NCBI GenBank assembly: GCA_021014325.1
Contig: CM037464.1
Span: forward strand, 7,409,127-7,473,126
DNA from: Plazaster borealis
Taxonomy: Eukaryota; Echinodermata; Asteroidea; Forcipulatida; Labidiasteridae
DNA: 64,000 bases
Direction of reading: 5' to 3'
Under the pieces are notes generated by a model. It made no database searches. It had not been told where the DNA came from and was given only the letters and a program-made list of their open reading frames with translations. Shown here piece after piece: positions 33,401 through 42,600 of this stretch (within the stretch, counting starts at the first letter, position 1; each line of letters begins with the position of its first letter). The translations under genes were made by a program, and so were the position numbers.

Positions 33401-34641
33401 AACTAGTGAAAAAGTGTTAGTAGGATACGGACAGTTGTTCAACCTTTAAATGGGGAGGGGAGAAGACAAGGGACTTGGAAGGGGATGGGATGGAAAGCTG
33501 GAATTGGATACTGTTTTTAACATGAATTTCAAAATGGACCAAAAGGCTTTCAATCACTGGCTGGGGGCTAAACAAAAACAATCAACTGCAAACCGAACAG
33601 CACTTCATCATCATTGCACTAACTTAACTACCTTTTTGTACTACCTAGCACTAGCAGTATAAAACACTATCAGTGTACATACATGTACAACAAGAGCGGT
33701 TTGGGTAGCACTGTACTAGAATAGAAGTTATACTCTAGCAGCACTACTGCACTAGTAACCAGTTAACGTTCGTTTATTAAGTCCTAAACTCCTCTACATA
33801 GAGTCTAGGCTCTAATGTGGCGTGTCGTGGCCGAGCGGATAAGAACACCGAACTCAAGCTCTGGTGTTGTTGATCAGCAGAGTGTGGGTTCAAATCCCAG
33901 TCGTGACATTTTGTGTCCTTAAGCAAGACACTTAACCTGTATGCTTCGTCCTTCGGATGGGACATTAAGCCGTAGGTCCCGTGTGTTGTGTAATGCACGT
34001 AAAAGAGCCCAGTGCACTTATCGAAAAGAGAAGGGGTTCGCCCCGGTGTTCCTGGTTTGATCGACAGCACCTTGTAAACCATTACATGGTGCTATGTAAA
34101 GGACTTGGTCTCATACTTCAAAAAACGTAGCTCCACAATACCTTGCAGGAAAATAATGAACGTTACTTAAAGCGCCTTAAGCGTCACTGAGTGACAAATA
34201 TGTCATGTATGTGCGCTATAACTATAAGAAGCCACCATTATGATTATTAATATTCTTAATGTCTTTTCAAACTAAAACATTATAAAAATTATTATACTTA
34301 TTTGTGTCGTGTTAAGTTCATTGTCGTTCATGATATAAAACAATAGCCCACCTTGTTGAGCTGTAATGGCTCTCTTTTAACATCGGTCTCACCATTAGTT
34401 TTACAAGTCTATGTAGAGTAATGGTGAGTGTTAATGTTATGCTATTATTATTAATGGGATGAGACCGATGATTGTAGCTCAACATGCATGACATGGTGGT
34501 GGGCTAAGAGTAGGCCTAATATTAATAATAATAAAACAATTGAATTAATCTTCTTATCTTATAAAACATATCTTACTTGTACGGCCCAATTGCCTTCGGA
34601 GCATTAGGTGTATTTATAATTCTCTTCAGAAGTCCGGCCAT
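30409..34641 (-). CDS. RIDA: RidA / 2-iminobutanoate deaminase (UK114 family), 6 exons
   Basis: Coding exons on the minus strand: 34641-34577, 32903-32801, 32360-32306, 32082-32014, 30784-30729 and 30483-30409 (stop TGA), all GT-AG, joining in frame to 140 residues (human RIDA has 137). RidA hydrolyses reactive enamine/imine intermediates such as 2-aminoacrylate and 2-iminobutanoate made by PLP enzymes, as a cytosolic or mitochondrial homotrimer. Family landmarks are APKAIGPYNQAI near the N-terminus, MYLSGQIGIDP, QALKNIGAVL, VKTTVLLASMSDYPKVNEIY, YPARAAYQAAALP containing the essential Arg (residue 106) and VEIESIAI with the conserved Glu (121). The start MAGLLKRIINTPNAPKAIG aligns with animal RidA N-termini. 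Introns carry SINEs and a LINE tail. Head to head with ROCK. Confidence 0.96.
30890..31095. repeat. GGTCTCG-rich dispersed repeat
   Basis: Repeated GGTCTCG/GTCTCGG words end in GGTCTCGACTACAACACTG. It is a degenerate low-complexity element within the RidA intron before exon 5, with no coding potential. Confidence 0.5.
31252..31551 (-). mobile_element. tRNA-derived SINE, copy c
   Basis: Minus-strand copy with a head (CGGCTTAGTGGTTAAGAGC), B box (GGTTCGAGTCCCGG) and the body as in copy b, down to GTGAGCTATAGTGATTAA. It lies in the RidA intron between exons 4 and 5. Confidence 0.85.
32985..33290 (-). mobile_element. LINE 3' end (5'-truncated)
   Basis: On the minus strand it encodes the typical end of a CR1/L2-type ORF2: FGPRLWNDLLPTIRSCNN, then LFKHQLKTHLFR and a stop. 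A 3' UTR with TTGTAAAGCGCTATGATC, ATAGCGCTATAAGAC and a TTATTATTATT tail follows. Length (about 300 bp) and tail position fit a 5'-truncated insertion in RidA intron 1. Its tail resembles the SINE tail at 54264-54330. Confidence 0.8.
33818..34255 (+). mobile_element. tRNA-derived SINE, copy d, with LINE-like tail
   Basis: Head TCGTGGCCGAGCGGATAAG, B box GGTTCAAATCCC, body CTTCGTCCTTCGGATGGGAC, TTAAGCCGTAGGTCCCGTGT and CCCCGGTGTTCCTGGTT. It ends in AAAGCGCCTTAAGCG, TGCGCTATAACTATAAGAAG and an ATTATGATTATTA tail. It lies in RidA intron 1. Confidence 0.85.
34341..34508. mobile_element. Short palindromic MITE
   Basis: TAGCCCACC...GTTGAGCT with CATCGGTCTCA on the left pairs with TGAGACCGATG...AGCTCAAC and GGTGGGCTA on the right, about 165 bp, just inside RidA intron 1. 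Arms are imperfect. Confidence 0.6.
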
Positions 34642-34829
34642 TTCAGATTCGTTTATTTGTCGTGTACTGCTACTTGCTATAGTGTTATAATATACTGATT
34701 GAGTGTGGGATTAGGCTTGTGTTGTAGGTTTTGTGCATAATCATGCAGGGAGCTGGAGGGGGGACCGATCAACAAAAAGCATGTGATCAACCAGCTGAGC
34801 TAACTGGAGTACAACATATCGCGCCCTCA

Positions 34830-34890
34830 AGTGGCCAGGTTTCATGCAGGCGTCGGACAATGTCCGACCCCTGCATGAAACCTGGCCACT
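34830..34890. repeat. 61 bp near-perfect palindrome upstream of RidA
   Basis: Arms of 30 bp (34830-34859 and 34861-34890) with one mismatch and a single-base centre. The outer arm reads AGTGGCCAGGTTTCATGCAG and the inner part is GTCGGACA / TGTCCGAC. It lies 189 bp upstream of the RidA start codon. The one-base loop argues against a microRNA hairpin. Confidence 0.9.
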
Positions 34891-35204
34891 TTTTGGGTGG
34901 GTGGGGCATGACGTTGAAAACTTGTAACCTGTGAAGAACAGGATGGGTCGGGAAGGGTTTTAAGGGGGTTTCGATCGATGAGAACAAGAAACAGTGTTGT
35001 TACACTTCCAATGTATAACAGGATCAAGCGTGTTAACAAGTAGAGATAAAGGAATTGTACTTTTTTTCCCGTCCCCATGGCACTCAGAACGGTGCGCTTA
35101 TGGCCGCCTTTTATCCCCACTGCAACTTCACCAAAGTGATACAAAAGTACGTTATAGGACGTGGCAAATTAATAATAATAACAAATACAAAAATAATAAT
35201 TCCC

Positions 35205-35370
35205 TGATTACTAATTCGCTCGGGCGATCATTACTAATTCGCCCGGGTGAGTTACTATTTCGGCCGTCGATTTACTTTTTCGACCGCCGGGCGAAATAAT
35301 AAATCGCCCGGACGAATACAATCCACCCGGGGAGTAATCTGCCCGGGCGATTAATAGTAAATCTCTCGGG
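35205..35370. repeat. GCCCGGGC-rich short repeat cluster (left part)
   Basis: Roughly eight variants of TTCGCCCGGGCGA / AATAATAAATCGCCCGG, both orientations mixed, interspersed with AT-rich linkers. A second cluster lies at 35918-36060; between them is a TTAA element. Confidence 0.65.
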
Positions 35371-35544
35371 CGAAACAGTAGTTATTATGTAAATAAATAT
35401 GTGAAATTTTGTATTGATATGAAATTGTGTATTCTTCTTAATTGGGGAAAATTACGTGATTGCTCTTGCTGTAAATTTTTAACTGTTTTTATTATGGAGC
35501 TGCCCAATCTTTTGTATTGCCTTTTTTAGGATGAAAAAGTTGTT

Positions 35545-35893
35545 TTAAAGGAACATTACAGAATTGGTTTTTGCTAACAAAACAGTTAAGCACTTTATAT
35601 AATCCACCATATTATACATAAACTGACAAACCTGTAGAAGTTTGAGATCGATTGGCCATCTGGGTTACGAAAAAATAGTGAAAAACCGATTACACATTAA
35701 TTGCATGTGTTACAATGCATGAATAACTCCAATCGGAAATTAGTTTTATTTTTTTCTCATCAAATATGGCATTTCAGACAGAAATATTTCTAGGGATGTT
35801 TTCTACTATCATCATCATGAGACCGTGTAAGTTTTATGTAAATCTGTGATCTTAAAGAACATTTTAATTACCAGCTCTGTTACGTTCCTTTAA
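35545..35893. mobile_element. TTAA-flanked MITE, family II
   Basis: TTAA at 35545-35548 and 35890-35893 flank ends AGGAACATTACAGAATTGG and (complement) AGGAACGTAACAGAGCTGG. No coding potential. It sits between the two GCCCGGGC clusters and may have split one array. Confidence 0.78.
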
Positions 35894-35917
35894 TTGAATT
35901 ATAATTTGAATTGAATA

Positions 35918-36060
35918 GCTCGCCCGGGCGAAATAGTGGAACGCCCGAGGAATTCGCCAGGGCGAAATACAACCCCCCACCCCCCCCCCCAAAAAAAAAA
36001 ACAAAAAAAAACAAAGTAATTCGCCCAGGCGAAATAGTGGAACGTCGCCGCCGGGCGATT
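35918..36060. repeat. GCCCGGGC-rich short repeat cluster (right part)
   Basis: Units GCCCGGGCGAAATAGTGGAA, CGCCAGGGCGAAATA and TCGCCCAGGCGAAATAG around a poly-C/poly-A tract at 35970-36010. Confidence 0.65.
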
Positions 36061-39000
36061 TTTTTCCAGTCCTTTATTGGCCTACACTTTCGTAACTTCC
36101 GTACAAAAGTGACATACTTTTTTTAAATGGAGTTCAAGCTTTTAAGCCAAACGTGCCCTACAATAATTCTCCAGCTTCCCAAACTTGCACACTACTTTGA
36201 CACTCGAAGGGTTCAGGGGAAGTTTAAATCTTTCTCTGGAACTTGACTCAAATTTAAGCGAATGGGCCCCGAAATGGACTAACCAATCATCACGGGAGTA
36301 TCCGGCGCCGGTCGGCGCTTAAAACCAACGATTACTTGAATGTCTTCACCAATCACCGAGAACGGAAATTTGAATGTAAGAAGAATTTAATTTTATGTTT
36401 TGTTTGCATTTTTTGTTTGTATACATGTACATATTTTATTGCAGTACAGACAATTACGTCAAAATAATGAACAGCGCCCTCTCAATTCCCGGTGAGTCAA
36501 ATTATTATTATTATTTTTTATGTGTGTTTTTATTCACGATTTTTGTGAAACCGTAATAAGACCTAAAGGCATGAGAAAGCTTCATGCGATAATATTTCCC
36601 AGCGAGAATGGTACTGGCATCCATTTTATTTTTGTAGTAACTTCGAATAATGTTGATCATGAGCGGATGGGTGCCTTTGGTGGTGGGGGGAGGGAAGGGG
36701 GGGGGCTGAAATAAGTATAACAGATATAAACACAAGTACCAATATAATAAGAAGTATGTTTGCCTTCTCTGTCCATTTCCCCCTTCTTGTTGTGCCCGAC
36801 CCACCCCTACTCCGCCGTTTACCCGGAGAGGGCAGTTGCCCCCTGCCCAATGTTGTTTTCCCTGGAATTTGCACAAACCTCATCCAGGACTTGGGTAAGC
36901 TATCTGTTGCATGCCGGGAGATCGGGAGTATGACAACGTTTCGCGGAATGCGGTGTAGATGAAGTAAAGCAGCCATTTTCTGGATCGGCACCCAAGCTAG
37001 CGAACCTTTACATTATCGTTGAACGAGAACGCTTAAATTAAACCTGTAGAAACATGGAATATCCCTGGTGATTTCTGTCGAAGTCCTGACTGAAATTTGA
37101 GATTCAGCAATATATTTTTTATCCGACTTCACAATGTGCAGGAAAAAGTCCTAAGTGTACTTTGGAAAGAAAAGTAAGTAGAGTTTTCGGCTGTTCGTCG
37201 ATCGTGTGTTGAGTTGAGGACGAGGTCGTTTTTTTTTGATTGACGTTGCGCTGTTTTCAGTACCTTGGCCTAGTTTCCGGACAGGTGTAGATCTGCTGCC
37301 ACTGATTTGCTGTTTCAATGAAGTGGAAAATACCATAATTTCATTGTGATTTAATTTATGACATTAAAGAAGCTTAAATGTTTTTAAATTTGTTTAAACC
37401 ATGTAAACTGTTCATGATAGTACTGTATGATAAACAATTTATTTGTGACAGTGATTTTGAATTAGGCCTAGGCCTAGTTTTACAACTAGAACTACAAAAC
37501 AATGTCATTTAGTTTTAAACTTTAATTTAAACACAAATATTAATAAGGTAAATTTTCCGCTGCATGGCACAAATTTACCCCACCTAATTTAAGGTCAAAT
37601 TATATCCTTAAAAAATATAAGTTATAGGCATACCTGTCCAGAAGGGTTGACAGAATGTATATCCTCGTATCCCCATTATTCGCGCACGTAAAAATTGAAA
37701 TTGAATTTTGACTTGATTAACAGAATCAAGAACAACTTTTAGCTTTAATTTTAATTGTCTGATGTCAAAGCCCACCTGAGAGGAGAATTTGAAGCCCGCA
37801 GAACATTGTCAAGCACAACGAAACTCGTCGTCTGCAATCTACCCCGATTTGTCAAGTTTCGTTTTCCGTCACATGAATTCGCGCACTTGGGCTGGAACGC
37901 CACTACGGAGTCCCTATTGTCCCGCCTTTCTTCTAGATGCTTCAGTCCGTGCAGCAGGGAAGCTGCCGGTTGAAATCGGCAGTGATAATTATTTACGGGA
38001 AGGGGTGGTGGGGTTGGCGAGGTGGGAAATGGACTCTGCGCTGTTATCACAAAGTTGGTAAGCCCCGCCCCGCGTCCAGTTAAATGCAAACAATTGAAAA
38101 TTTCTGAAAAAAGGATTATATAAGGCGCACGTTCACTTCAACCTTCCGTAGTATTTTGTACGCCCTCTGTTGTTAAATGAAAATCACGTGGTCTTGTAAT
38201 TTAAGTATTGAAGTATGGCAGACGATACGCACAGAACTTTCAGTGTTTTTTTGTTTTTTTTAATTGACCATCTTATCTAGCTATGTTTTGTATTTAGTCT
38301 AAAAAGGTAAAATTGTATACTACATTTGTAGTTTATCTAAAATCTTACCGGAAAGGCTTTGATTTTCCACATCTTCGCAGGAAATTGTTTATCAGGCTTT
38401 ATACTTTCATAAAATAAAAAAAATTGAGTCACTGCGTATTGTAAACAAAATAATATGCGTCGGAAAGGTACCTGCGCGAATATTTGTGATGCGCGAAATT
38501 GGGGTACGGGAGGATACACTACAGTCAGAGGGGCACAGGCACTTTGAATGGTACAAACATGACAAAGAACTTTTCAAAATCATGAAAAATGAGCAATTTT
38601 CGGGTTTACGGTGGTCTTCACAACGCTGCTTGCTTACACTCTGTTTGAGTTGCTATGGGCACGAGTACAGTGCACGCGCGAGAGTGCAAGAGTTACATCT
38701 GCGCGATGAAATGTGCGCTTGAATTTTCATTTTTAAAGGTCAAAATTTTGGGTTTTAGCTACCAATTCCTCACGAGGAATATTACAAAAAGGGAAATAAA
38801 GTCCAATATCCATTACGAAATCAATTAAATCCCTTAAAATTGGTGGCATGATACAGAAATTTGTCCCAAAATAATAAATGATATTAAGTTTTAATGGCCT
38901 ACCTCAGCTCAGTACTTACTGCACGCTACTTGCTAAATTTGATTTTGATTTAATTTACTAAATACTTTGTATCAATCTGTCTATCAGTTTCACTACAGAC

Positions 39001-39489
39001 AGGATATGTCAGTCATGTATGTGCCGTCTTTTTCAAGGCGCAGATATTTAACGCTCATTGGCACTCAAACTTCATGCTCTGTGGACATGGAGCACCATTT
39101 ACTCTAGTCTGGAAGTAACTTAATAAACAGTGCCAACTGCCAAGATATACGCTGGATTCCTTCCGCTTCTTGGCCCTACTTAGCCCTACATTTACATAGC
39201 ATCAGGAGTTGTGATGATCTTTCGAATATAGGAACTCGCTTTTTTATGCTGAAATTTCCCTCCCACCCCAGTTGTCACATACCATTGTCAGCGCCATACT
39301 GATGTGCATGCGAGCTGACAGCTGTGTAGATGTTCCAAAACTTTTAACTACAGTCTTTTAACTCGTCAAGGATGTCAGACTTTCAATTTTAAACTTACTT
39401 TTCAAATTGAAACGAAATGCATTTTAGTGCTCATTTAAAGGCCAAAATTATTAAACATTCTCCTAATATTTTCCTCTCGTACCATGCAG
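36061..39489 (+). promoter_or_regulatory. RidA-ROCK divergent upstream region; candidate ROCK 5' exon and promoter
   Basis: No coding gene is recognised. The part at 37750-38080 is comparatively GC-rich, ends with a good donor (AAAGTTG|GTAAGCC at 38058) and an Sp1-like GCCCCGCCCCGCG. A TATA-like TTATATAAGG lies at 38115. A polypyrimidine-rich acceptor (TTTTCCTCTCGTACCATGCAG, ending 39489) precedes the ROCK start codon, so an untranslated first exon upstream is likely. The exact transcription start cannot be placed. Confidence 0.35.
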
Positions 39490-39517
39490 TTTGTAGCAAT
39501 AACACACTTGATTCAAT

Positions 39518-39601
39518 ATGGGAACCTTGAAGAGGCGTTATGAAGGGCTGGAGGTGAAGGTGTGTGACCCCAGGTCAGAGTTGAACCATGAGGCCCTATT
39601 G
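39518..39601 (+). CDS. ROCK: ROCK coding exon 1
   Basis: ATG to TTG, 28 codons, followed by the donor GTGAGT. The exon probably begins at 39490 after the acceptor ending in ATGCAG, leaving 28 bp of 5' UTR. Confidence 0.88.
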
Positions 39602-42600
39602 GTGAGTATTTTTTCTTGTTGGTAAGTCAGGGTTTGCCCTTAACTTTTTTAGTGACTGGCCAGCAGGACCAGTTAGCTTGTCATTTCACTAGTCCATCAC
39701 CTTTTTCACTAGTCCATATTTCATATTAAATAGGCATGCTTTTCAACACTGAACTACATTGTACATGTAGCCAGCCGGACCACTTCGAGTGAATTTGAAT
39801 GGTCCTCTGGTGTTTTAAGTGGCATTTGGCCAGTGGACCACTGTTATGGGACACGGCTGTAAGTGTAAGTGTGACCTATTCCACCATAAGTCATGCCCAT
39901 TTGACACAGTTGGGATCCAACCAAAAAGAAGCCCATCCGTCCCCCATAAGTAATGCATTAAGCTGACAGTTTTTCTTGCAGGTTTTACACAAGAAAAATA
40001 AATGGTGGGCCTGCCTTTCACCTATTTTACATTTTAAAAAGACTAAAGGCACAAGGTCTCATTGAAAATATTGTTTTCTGTTTTATAAGAATTGTCCTTG
40101 GCCAAATAGGCTGTGCAAGTCTCGTGCGTATTCGAACATTGGGACCCGTTAAAGCGCGTGAGTTTGTTTCCTTCACGTGTTAAAGCATCGTACGTGGGAC
40201 CAAAGTGGTCCCAAAAATGTTCGAATACGCGCGAGACTTGCACGGTCTATTGAATGAGAAGTTTCATATAAATGTAATACACATCACACATACACTGTAT
40301 GTGGCAGCTTAGGATCCAGAAAAACTTGCGTGTACATGATAGTACGTACGTTAGAGAATAACCTTGCAGTATGCGACCAATGTGCGTGTGCGTGATATGG
40401 TTACTTTCCAACAGGATTGTAATTAAATAATGTACCGATTAACAAGCTGTTATTTTATGTTTGAGTGATTTCATGCCTGTATGGATATTTCCTGAATGAG
40501 GAGCAAAAGTTAAAGAGAAATCCTGTCATAGTTAGTGAAGTTTGGCTGAGTACCTTATGTGTACCTTGTGTATCGTCGCTGGTTCTATGAACTGACCTAT
40601 CTGTCAAAAATCATGAAGTTATTAATGTACTCATTACTTCTAACATTTTCAGTAAGTTTCAGCACCAAATACGTAATAGTTTTGTATTAACACTATTTAG
40701 TATGAACAACGTACAATACTATTACATAGAATTGCCATTTTGTGTTTCCACAATGGTACTAATTTCGATAAGCCACTTTACCCATGCTACAGCAGTTCCA
40801 AACTCACATGTACCAGAGGGCTTTAGAGGAAACGGACGTTAAGCAAAGCAAATAAATAAAGGCACAAATAATGGGAAAAGACAGTTGGTCTTGAGCAATC
40901 AAACCATTGAATAGTGATCAAGTTTTGAGATGTTTCTTGAACACTTCCAGTGACTGATTCGCAAAAAAAACAAAAAAATAAACAAAATCCAAAGATACTA
41001 AGCAAAAAACATTCAGAGGACCTCGTTTCAATTCAACGTGCTTCTAAAGGCCAAACTTCAAAAATTTGATTCAGAATGCCCCACAGTTTTGAAAAATCCT
41101 AGGAAGAACCCTGTTACAGTACATGTACAACAATGTGGCTCCTCCAATCAAAGTAAAACTACCAATTTTGAACATCAGAAAGAAGATGAGTGTAAATTGC
41201 CCTGGGTCTTCATTATTTAAGGTTGTCGCATCCTGTTCGATTTTGCGAATGCTTTTGATGGCAGAATCCCAGAAGAATGTCAAAGGCCTGCATGGCCATT
41301 CAGCTGATTGTCAAGTTTCGTTAATACTTTGTGGCACACAAGTCGGTACCCCAGGACAAACATCCAGAACAAACAGGTCTGGTAGAAATCCCTCTGGACT
41401 TGTTTTGGTCCGGAATATTGCCCAAATGCACTCGAGTTCCACACAAGTCAAAACACTCACTGTTTGATGGAGAAACTTGAATTGAACAATAAGCGTCTTT
41501 TCCATGAAAATAGAAATTGAAGCTTCATCATGCACTCATACATAAACAGAATTGCATACGTGACGACAGTCATTTCGTGTTATTATACCACAAAATCCTG
41601 GAGACAGTTGCCATGACAAACTTATGCCTGTTTTTTCTATTAATTACTGTAGGCCAGTGGTGTAACCAGGGGGAGGGTGTAACCCCCCCCCCCCCTCGCT
41701 CAGAACCCTTCCCCTTCCCCTCTTGCCTCCCAACTGAGATCGAAATGCACTTCACAGTGAAGAGTTCGATACATTAAATACATGTAGCTCCCCCATTATG
41801 TCTTGCCCCCGTTTGCCCCCCCCACCCCAATGAAAATGTCTGGTTATGCCACTGCTGTAGGCTTTGTAGCAAAGAATTGATACCATCAAAATATGTCATA
41901 GTACTCAACAAGTGTACATGTATTTTGGTGATTCTGATAACGTATGCAGTACATACTACAGGTGTATGTTATGTATTTCATGGTGTGTTTTTCACTTTTA
42001 ACAGAGGCATGAGGGAAGTGATTGAAAATAATTGTACTTAAGACCTTTTTGTAATATATGGAGGTTTACCATTAAAAGTTTGGAGAAACCATACTGCAAA
42101 ACTAACTTGGTTGTAGGGTTACTTGTAGGGCCAATGATTTTCCGCGATCGTGGAAAACGGACGGAATTCGCGGAATCTGCCTTTTGAAACGGAAAACGGG
42201 ATTTGAGTTTGAAGTCAAAAAAATTGAAAATATAGTGACAAAAGCGTAGGGTTTTTTCATGTTATTAAGGCCAAACCTATTGAAATTGATCAGGCAAGCT
42301 AACTTAACACTGCATTCTTTATTAAGTTTCTTTTTGTTAAACTAAAAAAGCATCAGAAATCAGACCGTAAAAAGTTACGAGATCGTACTGTTGACTCGAC
42401 CTGACGTAATACATAGCAAATGAATACACGTTAGACGGAGGGCAAAATCATCACATTTACGGCACGATCTTTACATTTATTTCACCCAAATTGCATTTTC
42501 ACCCTCCCTTTTATCAACAATTATACTCAAACTAGCTTACCTACGCTCTATATGAACACAGACATTGATTTTTCATCTCAGAAAGGTCTAAAATCAACCA

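Noticed and set aside
33826..33908. Possible functional tRNA gene (Leu/Ser-like) at this and similar sites
   Set aside because: A and B boxes are present but the acceptor stem does not pair and the same SINE body follows in every copy, so these are SINE heads.
34830..34890. microRNA precursor
   Set aside because: The hairpin has a single-base loop and almost perfect arms, unlike Drosha/Dicer substrates.
36511..36991. Overlapping 121-codon minus-strand ORFs
   Set aside because: Low-complexity basic/Pro stretches around G/C-rich runs, two overlapping frames, no splice context or family match.
37755..38089. Coding gene in the GC-rich block upstream of ROCK
   Set aside because: Three overlapping frames on both strands are open because of base composition; none resembles a known protein. 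A non-coding first exon or promoter is more likely.
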